Of a stretch of DNA of 64,000 nt, positions 27,223 to 35,735 are shown one piece after another. The notes under the pieces are model-generated. The model had not been told where the DNA came from. It was given only the letters and a program-made list of their open reading frames with translations, and ran no database searches. A program made the translations under genes and the position numbers. The stretch comes from an uncultured Pelagibacteraceae bacterium (GTDB lineage Bacteria > Pseudomonadota > Alphaproteobacteria > Pelagibacterales > Pelagibacteraceae), in the NCBI GenBank assembly GCA_902635665.1, contig CACPOX010000001.1, positions 62,001 through 126,000 on the forward strand. The letters run 5' to 3'. Within the stretch, counting starts at the first letter, position 1. The number at the start of each line of letters is the position of its first letter.

Positions 27223-27573
27223 ATGCCAAAAGAAAAGAAAACGCTCTTAGATTTTTGGGAAGATCAAATGAGGCAATCTCATACATCTAGTAATTATTTT
27301 TTTAGAAAATCACCTTCCCATTATCATATGATGTTGCTAGTAATGTCAGCATATAAAGAAGATAAAAAATTATCAGTAGAAGAATTAAAAACAAAACTAT
27401 TTAAGACTTCTCGACCTAAATCAGCTTTGATAATCACCGAGGCTTGTGAAAAAGGATTCTTTAGACTTGAAAAAACTTCAACAGACCAGCGAATAAAAAA
27501 TATAATACCAAGTGAATCATTTATAAATGAGTTTAATGATTATTTAATCACTTTAAAAAACATAAGTTATTAG
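27223..27573 (+). CDS. Small winged-helix (MarR-like) protein in the tdm operon
   Basis: The protein has 116 residues and no signal peptide. The pattern is that of a MarR-type winged helix. A helix-rich N-terminus (SHYHMMLLVMSAY) leads to LSVEELKTKLFKTSRPKSAL as the candidate recognition helix pair, and then a wing-like GFFRLEKTSTDQRIKNIIPS. The wing sequence resembles the xDxRxKxIxLT signature of MarR regulators. Family members repress transport and catabolic genes and respond to small ligands. The gene starts 5 bases after tdm and probably regulates the methylated-amine genes, which is inference. It is shorter than full MarR proteins, so dimerisation may differ. Confidence 0.65.
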   Translation: MPKEKKTLLDFWEDQMRQSHTSSNYFFRKSPSHYHMMLLVMSAYKEDKKLSVEELKTKLFKTSRPKSALIITEACEKGFFRLEKTSTDQRIKNIIPSESFINEFNDYLITLKNISY

Positions 27574-27673
27574 CCATTTTTAAATAAAAATTTAAGTATC
27601 TATTTTTTATATATAATTTTTAGTTCTATAAATAATTATATTAATTACCTTTTTCAAAAAATAATGTTTTATT

Positions 27674-29002
27674 ATGACGACATTACCTTCAAAAGCTAAA
27701 GTAGTTATAATCGGTGGTGGAATACATGGGCTAAGTACTGCTTGGAAGCTTTCTGAAACTTACAAAAATCCTGGTGACATAATTGTATTAGAAAAAAAAG
27801 ATACTGCTGCTGGTGCAAGTGGAATTGCATGTGGTGTCGTAAGAAATAATTATTTTCAACCCGCAATGAGAGAATTGATGGCTCACTCAGTTTCTGTTTG
27901 GGAGAGTGATCCTAAAGCATTTAAATACAATCCAGTTGGTTATTTACAAATATCACCTGAGGTAATGCATGAAGATGTTGCAACTATTTACCAACAACAA
28001 AAGGCTATTGGATACGAGTCCGTATTCATAGAAGGTGAAAAAGATTGTTCAAGTTATATGAAGGGTATTTTTGACGATTGGCAAGCACAGGGTATTACTT
28101 CTGTGCTTCATGAAAAAAAAGGTGGATACGCATTTAACAAAGATTCGATTAAAGCACTAGAGAGTAAATCTACATCTAATGGTGTGCAAGTGATGAAAGG
28201 TGTAAAAGTAACAGGATTTAAAAAAGGGAGTAACAGTCAAGCTGTTACTGGAGTAGAAACAGATAAAGGTTTAATCGAATGTGAACAAGTTGTAATTGGG
28301 GCAGGTCCTTGGGCAAGAGATTTTTGGAACATGTTAGAACTACCTAAGACAGCAAATATCAAAGGTAAAGATGGTAAAATGCATGAAACTGATATGTGGA
28401 CATACTGGATGTTACAAGAAGGTGTTATTGGTGTTGAACCAGATTTTTTGAAAACAAATGATGGAAAACAACCACCTGTAGTTCATGTAGACTCGACTGC
28501 TCCGTTATATTCAGACAAAACTAAAAAATTATTAACAGATAAAATTTGGGGAATTTATTATAAACCTGATATCGAAGGATTAGGTGTTCAAGGTGGCACT
28601 TCACCTTACATAGTCAAAAAACATTTTGATCAAGTTAATGTTGATCCTTATGGAATTGAATCTCCTGAGTATCAAACAACTGATGCATTTAGTGAAATGT
28701 GGTGTTCAGCTTTAGCACATTGTCAAAAAAGATTTGAAGGCAAATCTGATTTATATAGAAAAGGACCTTCGGGTGGTCTTGGATGCATGACGCCAGACTC
28801 TTTTCCAATCTTTGATAGGTTTTTTGAAAACGTTTACATGATTGCAGATGCAAACCATGGATACAAAATGATTGGTGTTGGTGAACTTGTTGCAAAAGAA
28901 ATTCTTGGTACTGAAAGTGATTTATTAAAACCATTTAGATTCAACCGTTACGAGAAGGGAGAACTTCACCCTACTTCGAACAGTCCGTTTCCTTGGAGCT
29001 AG
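27674..29002 (+). CDS. Single-chain FAD-dependent amine oxidoreductase (DAO family; sarcosine/dimethylglycine oxidase-like)
   Basis: The 442-residue protein of the D-amino-acid-oxidase fold has the FAD motif GGGIHGLSTAWKL (residues about 14-26). VLEKKDTAAGASGIACGVVR, VVIGAGPWARDFWN and the C-terminal NHGYKMIGVGELVAKE follow, all seen in oxidases of N-methylated amino acids. It has no fused GcvT domain, so any formaldehyde released would need separate capture. It lies between tdm and the ligase/GOGAT-like genes, which points to oxidation of a methylated amine or of N-methylglutamate. It has its own 100-base AT-rich spacer upstream. The substrate is unknown; dimethylglycine, sarcosine, N-methylglutamate or a gamma-glutamyl amide are all possible. 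Confidence 0.8.
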   Translation: MTTLPSKAKVVIIGGGIHGLSTAWKLSETYKNPGDIIVLEKKDTAAGASGIACGVVRNNYFQPAMRELMAHSVSVWESDPKAFKYNPVGYLQISPEVMHEDVATIYQQQKAIGYESVFIEGEKDCSSYMKGIFDDWQAQGITSVLHEKKGGYAFNKDSIKALESKSTSNGVQVMKGVKVTGFKKGSNSQAVTGVETDKGLIECEQVVIGAGPWARDFWNMLELPKTANIKGKDGKMHETDMWTYWMLQEGVIGVEPDFLKTNDGKQPPVVHVDSTAPLYSDKTKKLLTDKIWGIYYKPDIEGLGVQGGTSPYIVKKHFDQVNVDPYGIESPEYQTTDAFSEMWCSALAHCQKRFEGKSDLYRKGPSGGLGCMTPDSFPIFDRFFENVYMIADANHGYKMIGVGELVAKEILGTESDLLKPFRFNRYEKGELHPTSNSPFPWS

Positions 29003-29071
29003 ACTCTAAGCCTAGACACAAATAAATTTTTCAGCTACGTTTGAATAAATTAAATTCATTGAGGGGTGAAA

Positions 29072-30541
29072 ATGACAGATCTAGAAAAACACGTTAACCA
29101 ACCGGGGCGTGCAAAATTAGTAAAAGACGTAAGAGCAAAAATTAAAGAATTAGGAATAACTTATATTTATTTTCAATTCATTTCAGTCACTGGAAGAGTT
29201 GTTGGAAAAGGTATCCCTGCTGACCATTGGGAAAGAACTGCAGAAAAAGGTTTTCAATTAGTTTATGGTTCTACTGCAAATTTATTCTTAGATCGTCATA
29301 ATAATTACATCGGTTACGGACCAGAGGCTATGGAACTTGTGGGAATTCCTGATCCAGAAACTTTCGTTCAATTACCTTGGGATAAAAGAGTTGCAAGAGT
29401 ATTTTGTACTTGTTTTAGAAATAGAGAAGAAAGAGAAAATCCAGGCGGTCATTTAACTTCAGACTGTAGAGGAAATTTAAGAATTTTCATGGATGAATTT
29501 AAAAAGAAACATGGATTAGAATTAAGAGTGGGTACAGAGCCTGAAATGATGTGGTTAACTAAAAACGAAGATGGAACACCGTCAGGTAAAGGTTTTTCAA
29601 AACCTTTTTGTTACCACATTGATCAATTTGAGTCATTAAGACCAGTATTTATGCAAGTAATAGAATATGCAAATGCTATGGGTCTTGATATGATTCAAGG
29701 AGACCATGAGGATGCGCCAGGTCAATTAGAATTAAACTGGACTTACGATAACGTTTTAAGAAATGCAGATAGATTATCTACTTACAGACAAATTTGCGCT
29801 CAAGTTGCAAGAGAACATAATTTAATTGCTTGCTTTATGACAAAACCTTTTATGGGTGTTTCTGCAAGTGGTTGCCATACAAACATGTCTTTATGGAAAG
29901 GTGGAAAGGTTAAAGTAAATAAACTTGGCCATAAATCTTTACCAGGTGTTGATGGAGTGTTTAGTTATGTTGAAGGTGGAACAAACACTTTCATGCCTGA
30001 TACAAAAGATATGCAAATGCCAGGTAAAATTGGTTTGCAATCAATTGCAGGTATCATGAAGCACTTGCCAGCATTAACAGCCCTTGGATCTTCAACTGTA
30101 AATTCTTACAGAAGATTATGGGATCAGGGATTTTGGGCTCCTGTTTACGCTGATTGGGGTTATCAAAATAGAACTTGTGGTTTAAGAGTTTCTGCACCAG
30201 GAAGATTTGAATATAGATCGGTTGACTCTATGCATAATCCTTATCTATTGGGTGCTGCTTTATTAAAAGCTTGCGATGAAGGTATAACCAAGAAAATGAA
30301 ACCAGCTGCTCCAGAATCTAGAAATATTTACGAAGCTCAAAAAGCTGGTAAAGACGTTAAAAAACTTCCATTAAGTTTAGGTGAAGCTTTGGATAGACTG
30401 GCAGAGGATGAAGTAATCAAATCTGCAATGCCAGATGAAATGTATAAAGTTTTCCATTGGTACAAAAACGATGAGTGGGAAAGATTTCTTGGTGCAACAA
30501 CACAATGGGATCTGGATACTTATCTTGATTGTCTACCGTAG
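29072..30541 (+). CDS. Glutamine-synthetase-family ligase (possible gamma-glutamylamide synthetase)
   Basis: The protein has 489 residues from the ATG at 29072; an in-frame GTG at 29066 lies inside the GAGGGG ribosome-binding site and is rejected. The GS beta-grasp N-terminus (YIYFQFISVTGRVVGKG) is followed by the catalytic domain with metal-binding RVGTEPEMMW, GDHEDAPGQLELNW, ASGCHTNMSLW and SSTVNSYRRLW. It is distinct from the shorter GlnT/GmaS-type enzyme at 36193-37518. Its place directly before three GOGAT-like subunits suggests it makes a gamma-glutamyl amide consumed by them. Ordinary glutamine synthesis cannot be excluded. No adenylylation-loop tyrosine motif of GSI is evident. Confidence 0.82.
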   Translation: MTDLEKHVNQPGRAKLVKDVRAKIKELGITYIYFQFISVTGRVVGKGIPADHWERTAEKGFQLVYGSTANLFLDRHNNYIGYGPEAMELVGIPDPETFVQLPWDKRVARVFCTCFRNREERENPGGHLTSDCRGNLRIFMDEFKKKHGLELRVGTEPEMMWLTKNEDGTPSGKGFSKPFCYHIDQFESLRPVFMQVIEYANAMGLDMIQGDHEDAPGQLELNWTYDNVLRNADRLSTYRQICAQVAREHNLIACFMTKPFMGVSASGCHTNMSLWKGGKVKVNKLGHKSLPGVDGVFSYVEGGTNTFMPDTKDMQMPGKIGLQSIAGIMKHLPALTALGSSTVNSYRRLWDQGFWAPVYADWGYQNRTCGLRVSAPGRFEYRSVDSMHNPYLLGAALLKACDEGITKKMKPAAPESRNIYEAQKAGKDVKKLPLSLGEALDRLAEDEVIKSAMPDEMYKVFHWYKNDEWERFLGATTQWDLDTYLDCLP

Positions 30542-30573
30542 GTCACAAAAATAGATAGAAAGGGTATAAATAT

Positions 30574-31518
30574 ATGTGTGGTATAGCAGGTTTAATTCAT
30601 AGAGGAAAATCTTCAAATGTTGGAAGTGAGTTGCAAGGTATGCTCCAAGCATTAAAACATAGAGGGGAAGACTCAACAGGTTACGCTTTATATGGAGACA
30701 CAGATGGTAAAAATTTCATTATGCGTTTTAAAGTTGGGGAAAACGTAGGTGAAGGAAGTTCGTCAGTTATGGAAGATGTTTCTGTTTACGATGAAAGAAA
30801 AAAAATTGTAGACGAAACTTTAGCCGAGATGGGAGCTAAAGTGGTTAAAGAAGAAAGAACTCTTCCCTACTCTTTAAGATATGAAATTGACTACAACGTT
30901 AAAGACCTTTTAGAATTTTCGCAACGTATAGAAAGTATCCCTGGTGTAGAAATTCTTTCTATGGGTAAATCTTTAGAAGTGATTAAAGATCTTGGAAACG
31001 CTAAAATGGTTTGTGATAGATATAACTTAGATAAAGTTGTTGGAACACATGCTATTGGTCATGCTAGAATGGCTACAGAGTCTGGTGTAGATATCAAATC
31101 TGCCCACCCTTTCTGGGGATATCCGTTTAGTGATGTATCTGTTGTTCACAACGGGCAATTAACAAACTACTGGAACAATAGAAGAGTTTTAGAAAATAAA
31201 GGTATGAGATTTATGTCTGAATGTGACTCGGAATTAATCGCAGTTTACATTGCAGAAAAAATGAGGGACGGAGCAACTTTAGAGGAAGGAATGAAAGCAT
31301 CATTAACAGGTTTAGATGGTGTATTTACTTATTTTGTTGCAACTAAAGATTCATTAGGAATGGCAAAAGATACAATGGCTGCAAAACCATTGGTATTATA
31401 TGAGTCTGATGATTTGGTTGCTATGGGATCTGAAGAAATTGCAATTAGATCTGTATTACCACAAGAAATTGATACATATGATCCATTTGATGGGGAGGTG
31501 AAAGTATGGCAAATTTAA
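30574..31518 (+). CDS. mgsA: Class II glutamine amidotransferase subunit, GlxB/MgsA type
   Basis: The 314-residue protein is an N-terminal nucleophile amidotransferase beginning MCGIAGLIHRG; Cys2 becomes the catalytic residue after Met removal. HAIGHARMATES, SVVHNGQLTNYW and FMSECDSELIAVYI are the expected glutaminase motifs. It corresponds to the first domain of glutamate synthase, encoded alone. In N-methylglutamate synthase this subunit works with the two subunits that follow, accepting methylamine or gamma-glutamylmethylamide in place of ammonia or glutamine. Its last 13 bases overlap the next gene, indicating coupled translation. Similar glxBCD sets exist with unclear roles, so the exact reaction is inferred. 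Confidence 0.8.
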   Translation: MCGIAGLIHRGKSSNVGSELQGMLQALKHRGEDSTGYALYGDTDGKNFIMRFKVGENVGEGSSSVMEDVSVYDERKKIVDETLAEMGAKVVKEERTLPYSLRYEIDYNVKDLLEFSQRIESIPGVEILSMGKSLEVIKDLGNAKMVCDRYNLDKVVGTHAIGHARMATESGVDIKSAHPFWGYPFSDVSVVHNGQLTNYWNNRRVLENKGMRFMSECDSELIAVYIAEKMRDGATLEEGMKASLTGLDGVFTYFVATKDSLGMAKDTMAAKPLVLYESDDLVAMGSEEIAIRSVLPQEIDTYDPFDGEVKVWQI

Positions 31519-32360
31519 AAACAGTATCGAAAAAATCTAAAGCCCAATCAATGGGTATGCACACTGAGGTATTAACAGGAAGAACTCAACAAAAATTCTT
31601 TAATCCTGATGAAGCAGAAAACTTTTACTACTTTGGTACATACGATGTAGATTTTAATAAAAGAACTGATCTTGATGTTAAAGACATGACAGCACCTGAG
31701 GCTAATAAAGAGATCGATAACTTAATGAGCCAAGGATATGGAACAATAGTAATAAAAAACCCGCAAGGTAAACACAGTCTTGGAGTTGGTATTTTAAATA
31801 AACTGAATTTAATTTTTGAAGGAAGTTTAGGATACTTTGGAATGGGTTCTTGTGATGGTCCAATAGTTAGAATTAATGGAAGAGTTGGATGGTCATGTGC
31901 AGAAAATTTAATGGCTGGTAAAGTAGTGATCGAAAAGAATGCTGGATCTTGTTTTGGTGCGGCAATTAGAGGTGGAGATTTAATTTGCAAAGGTAGTGTT
32001 GGTGCTAGAACTGGTATTGATATGAAAGGTGGAACCATAATAATTGGTGGTGACGCTGGTGCCTTTACTGGTTTTATGATGCAAAGAGGAAGAATAATTA
32101 TTCTTGGAGATGTTGGAATTAACCTAGGCGACTCTATGTACGATGGGACAATTTTCGTAGGTGGAGAAATTGGTTCTTATGGTAGTGATGCAGTAGATGC
32201 AGAGTTAACATCAAGTGATCAAGATTGGCTAAAAAGAAAATTGAAGGTTGCTGAAATTGGTGAAAATTTCGATGTAAGTAAAATGAAAAAAATTGTAGCA
32301 GGTAAAAAACTTTGGAATTATGACAATTTGGAACCTACAGAGAAGAAGGGAGCAATATAA
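31506..32360 (+). CDS. mgsB: Glutamate synthase domain 3-like subunit, GlxC/MgsB type
   Basis: The 284-residue protein is a right-handed beta-helix equal to the C-terminal GXGXG domain of glutamate synthase. Glycine-rich turns recur about every 20 residues: GYFGMGSCDGP, GRVGWSCAENLMAG, GAAIRGGDLICKGSVGAR, MKGGTIIIGGDAGAFTG, and GDVGINLGDSMYDGTIFVGG. In GOGAT this domain is structural and links the ammonia channel to the synthase site. It overlaps the upstream amidotransferase gene by 13 bases and the downstream synthase gene by one base. Split subunits like this are the rule in N-methylglutamate synthase. Confidence 0.83.
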   Translation: MANLKTVSKKSKAQSMGMHTEVLTGRTQQKFFNPDEAENFYYFGTYDVDFNKRTDLDVKDMTAPEANKEIDNLMSQGYGTIVIKNPQGKHSLGVGILNKLNLIFEGSLGYFGMGSCDGPIVRINGRVGWSCAENLMAGKVVIEKNAGSCFGAAIRGGDLICKGSVGARTGIDMKGGTIIIGGDAGAFTGFMMQRGRIIILGDVGINLGDSMYDGTIFVGGEIGSYGSDAVDAELTSSDQDWLKRKLKVAEIGENFDVSKMKKIVAGKKLWNYDNLEPTEKKGAI

Positions 32361-33772
32361 TGGCTAAGAAAAAATCTAAAAAAGTTAAAAAAAATGGAAA
32401 AGGTGTTGGTGGAAAAGCGGATGTCCATGCACATGAAGAAGGTAAAAGAAATAAAAGTTTATTAGGTCATAACGCTATCTTCACACCTGAAGTAATAGAC
32501 GACATTCATATTAAGTCTCAATTAGGAAGATACAGAATGCGAGGAATGGCATTGATGAAAAAAATTCCTACTTTTGATGATTTAGTTTTCTTACCTGGAA
32601 CACTAACTAGATTTGTAATCGAAGGTTACAGAGAAAAATGTGAAACAAAAACTGTTATTGGACCAAGATGTGAAAATCCAATTGAGTTAGATATTCCAGT
32701 TTATATTACAGGAATGAGTTTCGGTGCGCTTTCTTATGAAGCAAAAACTGCTTTGGCAAGAGGAGCAACTATGGCTGGTAGTGCTACTTGTTCAGGTGAA
32801 GGTGGAATGATACCTGATGAGAGAAGATATTCAGAAAAATGGTATTACCAATGTATTCAATCAAGATACGGATTTAATCCTCATCATGCACAATTAGCAG
32901 ATGGTATTGAAGTATTTATAGGACAAGGCCAAAAAGTTGGAATGGGTGGACACCTAATGGGTCAGAAGGTTACTGACCAAGTTGCTGAGATGAGATCATT
33001 GCCATCTGGAATTGATCAAAGATCTCCAGCGAGACACCCTGACTGGCTAGGACCAGATGATTTAGCTCTTAAAGTAGAAGAACTAAGACAGTTAACAAAA
33101 AATAAAGTACCAATTCAATTAAAGTTAGGTGCATCCAAAGTTTATGATGATGTGCGTATGGCTGCAAAATGTGATCCTGACTCTATTTATTTAGATGGTA
33201 TGGAAGGTTCTACAGGAGCTGGCCCACATATCGCTGCTGCAAACACTGGTATTCCAGGTATTGCTGCAATTCGAGAAGCTAGAAGAGCAATCGACGATGT
33301 TGGTAAAACTGGAAAAGTAACATTAATTTATGCTGGTGGAGTCAGAGACGGTGCTGACATGGCTAAAGCTTTAGCTCTTGGAGCTGATGCGATAGCTATT
33401 GGTACAGGATCTATGATTGCATTAAACTGCAACAAAGATATCCCTGAAGCAAACTTTGAAAAAGAAATGGGAGTAAAAGCAGGTGAATGTTATCACTGCC
33501 ATACTGGACGTTGCCCAGTTGGTGTTGCAACTCAAGATCCTAAATTAAGAGCAAGACTAAATCCTGATGATGCAGCGCTAAGAGTTTATAATTATCTTCA
33601 CTCAATGACTTTAGAGGCTCAGCTTTTAGCAAGAGCTTGTGGTAAAACAAATATACACTCTCTAGAGCCAGAAGATTTAGCTGCTTTAACATCAGAGGCA
33701 TCAGCTTTAGCAAAAGTTCCATTAGCTGGAACTAACTACACGGTTGGTGTTGACAACTACCATAAAATATAG
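32360..33772 (+). CDS. mgsC: Glutamate synthase central/FMN domain-like subunit, GlxD/MgsC type
   Basis: The 470-residue FMN- and iron-sulfur-binding synthase subunit has the substrate and FMN barrel motifs ITGMSFGALSYEAK, GSATCSGEGG, QLKLGASKVYDD, EGSTGAGPHIAA, and LIYAGGVRDGADMAKALALG. The cluster cysteines lie in GECYHCHTGRCPVGVATQ, matching the [3Fe-4S] site of GOGAT. A Lys-rich N-terminal tail of about 20 residues (KKKSKKVKKNGK) precedes the domain. It transfers nitrogen from a gamma-glutamyl donor to 2-oxoglutarate. With GmaS-type ligases nearby, N-methylglutamate synthesis is the favoured role, while ordinary glutamate synthesis remains possible. Confidence 0.85.
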   Translation: MAKKKSKKVKKNGKGVGGKADVHAHEEGKRNKSLLGHNAIFTPEVIDDIHIKSQLGRYRMRGMALMKKIPTFDDLVFLPGTLTRFVIEGYREKCETKTVIGPRCENPIELDIPVYITGMSFGALSYEAKTALARGATMAGSATCSGEGGMIPDERRYSEKWYYQCIQSRYGFNPHHAQLADGIEVFIGQGQKVGMGGHLMGQKVTDQVAEMRSLPSGIDQRSPARHPDWLGPDDLALKVEELRQLTKNKVPIQLKLGASKVYDDVRMAAKCDPDSIYLDGMEGSTGAGPHIAAANTGIPGIAAIREARRAIDDVGKTGKVTLIYAGGVRDGADMAKALALGADAIAIGTGSMIALNCNKDIPEANFEKEMGVKAGECYHCHTGRCPVGVATQDPKLRARLNPDDAALRVYNYLHSMTLEAQLLARACGKTNIHSLEPEDLAALTSEASALAKVPLAGTNYTVGVDNYHKI

Positions 33773-33780
33773 AGGTAAGT

Positions 33781-34197
33781 ATGCCAAAGAAAAAAAATAA
33801 AAAAGCATCAAAAACAAAAACTAAAGAGATCAAAGGCCAATTAGGTAAAAAGAAAGAGACGGCTAGAGAAAAAATGATTGGCCAGTCTATTGGTTACAGA
33901 TATGATGTAAATCTTTTACCTGATTATTCTAAATTAACTCCGTTTCTTAAGAAATATATAGAAGCGATGGGATGGGATGATTTAAATTGGTTAGAAGATG
34001 TTCATATGGGCTATGAAGAAGATAGACCTGCTGTATTCTGTAGAAATGCTAATGGTTGGGTAACAATTCCAAAATCAATTAAACTACCAAATAATCAACA
34101 AGATAGAGATATGATTGCAAGAGAACTTTTAGTTAAGTTCCAAATGTCTCCGAAGCACCCTCTTGTTGATTTAAAAAAAGCTTACTTAAAATTTTAA
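33781..34197 (+). CDS. Lys-rich small protein closing the mgsABC-like operon
   Basis: This 138-residue protein has no recognised domain. The first 30 residues are a Lys/Thr-rich tail (KKKNKKASKTKTKEIKGQLG), strikingly similar in composition to the tail of the synthase subunit just upstream. The remainder is a compact acidic/aromatic domain (YRYDVNLLPDYSKLTPFLKK, MGWDDLNWLEDVHMGYEEDR, MIARELLVKFQMSPKHPL). It starts 8 bases after mgsC, behind GAGGTAAGT, and is followed by a terminator, so it is the last gene of the unit. Position suggests an accessory subunit or assembly factor of the GOGAT-like complex. Confidence 0.7.
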   Translation: MPKKKNKKASKTKTKEIKGQLGKKKETAREKMIGQSIGYRYDVNLLPDYSKLTPFLKKYIEAMGWDDLNWLEDVHMGYEEDRPAVFCRNANGWVTIPKSIKLPNNQQDRDMIARELLVKFQMSPKHPLVDLKKAYLKF

Positions 34198-34225
34198 TTT
34201 TACAATCAATAGTTGATTATTTTTA

Positions 34226-34252
34226 AAAACCTAGTGTTCATACTAGGTTTTT
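34226..34252 (+). terminator. Intrinsic terminator after the mgs-like operon
   Basis: A perfect 10-bp stem (34226-34235 and 34242-34251, AAAACCTAGT) with a 6-base loop ends in a short U-run. It lies 29 bases after the stop of the Lys-rich small gene and separates this operon from the ammonium transporter gene. Confidence 0.85.
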
Positions 34253-34323
34253 ATCCCTTCTTTATATTTGTATCGAATCATAAAATTTTATAGGGTTTAT
34301 AAAACTAATATGGAGAGAGAAAA

Positions 34324-35724
34324 ATGACTGATCAGTTAGGTGCTCTTACAACCATATTTACAGAATTTTACTATTGGATAACAGTAGTACTGATGTTTTT
34401 AATTCACGTCGGATTCTGTATGTATGAAGTTGGAGCTTCTCGATACAAACACCATCAACATACTCTTATGAAAAATACAATGCTGATACCTTTAGTAACA
34501 GTAACTTGGTTTTTCTTTGGTTGGTGGATTTATTGGGCATTCCCAACAGGACCGGGTTTAGCCCCATCAATAATGAATGAAAGTGCTGCATTGATTACCG
34601 ATGAAAGTACTTTTAGTGCGAAATGGTATATGCCAAATACAGAATATATGGCGGTCAACTTAGGTGACCACATAAGCGGTGTATTCTGGGCTGCCTTCTT
34701 ACTATTCTCATGGACAGCTGCTTCTATTGTTTCAGGAGCAATCATTGAAAGAATAACAACTTTTGCATTTGGAATTTTAGCAATTGCAATCGGATCTGTA
34801 TTTTGGACAATTGATGCTGCTTGGGGATGGCACTTCGATGGATGGATGTTAAAGCTTTTAGGATATCATGATGCTTATGCATCAGGTGTAATTCACGCTA
34901 TTGCGGGTGGATTTGCCTTAGGTGTTCTTGTGGTTTTAGGACCAAGAATTGGAAAATTTTCATCAAGTGGTGAACCAAGAAATATAGGACCAAGAAATCC
35001 TTGGCTAGTTACAGTTGGATTATTTTTAATTTATACTGGTTTCTGGGGATTCTATGCGGCATGTAATATACCGATATTTGACCTTGGACCTGAATATGGA
35101 ATGGAGGGTATATCATATTGGACAGCAACTAACATATACGTAACCCCTACTACACTTAGTGGTATTACTTTTAACTTCTTGATGTCTTTATCGGGAGGTT
35201 TATTAGCCGGTTATTGGATTGCTAAAGGTGATCCTTTCTGGACTTACTCAAGTGGACTAGCAGGAGTTATCTGTGCCTCGGCTGGAAATGATTTATATCA
35301 TCCAATTCAAGCAATGATCATAGGTATGATCGGTGTTGTGATTGCATACAAACTACATTACTGGGTTGAGCGTAAGTTCAAAATTGATGATGCAGTTGGA
35401 GCAGTTGCAGTACATGGTTATGCTGGTTTTGTAGGTCTTGTGATTTGTGGATTTGTTTTAAATGGTTATCCTTCATCTGGTTACAGTGTTGGAGCTATGT
35501 GGGACGGATCGACTTACGCATCAATCAATCCACTGGGACAATTCATAGGAGCGATAATAATGTTTGGAGTTCTTGGAATGTTACCAGGCTATATCTTGGC
35601 TAAGATACTAAACGGTATGGGTAAATTAAGAATCCCTCGTGAAGTTGAAATAGCTGGATTAGACTATGAAATGATGGAATCTGCTAAAGAAGATGAAAAA
35701 GCAGTTTCATCAGCAACCAGGTAA
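34324..35724 (+). CDS. amt: Divergent ammonium/methylammonium transporter
   Basis: The 466-residue membrane protein has about eleven helices and is a member of the Amt/Rh family. The twin pore histidines are His191 (SGVIHAIAGG) and His364 (AVAVHGYAGF), and the conserved aspartate is Asp183. Typical blocks include RITTFAFGILAIAIG and LAGVICASAG. Several regions differ from E. coli AmtB, and the C-terminal tail is short and acidic (MESAKEDEKAV), so GlnK/PII gating may be altered. A strong ribosome-binding site (GGAGAGAG) precedes the ATG. The position between two methylamine-type ligase operons makes methylammonium a plausible substrate besides ammonium. Confidence 0.87.
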   Translation: MTDQLGALTTIFTEFYYWITVVLMFLIHVGFCMYEVGASRYKHHQHTLMKNTMLIPLVTVTWFFFGWWIYWAFPTGPGLAPSIMNESAALITDESTFSAKWYMPNTEYMAVNLGDHISGVFWAAFLLFSWTAASIVSGAIIERITTFAFGILAIAIGSVFWTIDAAWGWHFDGWMLKLLGYHDAYASGVIHAIAGGFALGVLVVLGPRIGKFSSSGEPRNIGPRNPWLVTVGLFLIYTGFWGFYAACNIPIFDLGPEYGMEGISYWTATNIYVTPTTLSGITFNFLMSLSGGLLAGYWIAKGDPFWTYSSGLAGVICASAGNDLYHPIQAMIIGMIGVVIAYKLHYWVERKFKIDDAVGAVAVHGYAGFVGLVICGFVLNGYPSSGYSVGAMWDGSTYASINPLGQFIGAIIMFGVLGMLPGYILAKILNGMGKLRIPREVEIAGLDYEMMESAKEDEKAVSSATR

Positions 35725-35735
35725 AGGAGAAAAAT

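Noticed and set aside
29066..29071. GTG start for the glutamine-synthetase-like ligase
   Set aside because: The GTG lies within the GAGGGG Shine-Dalgarno sequence of the ATG at 29072.
31628..32038. 136-codon minus-strand frame
   Set aside because: Antisense to the glycine-rich repeats of the mgsB-like gene, which naturally gives Pro/Ile-rich open frames on the other strand.
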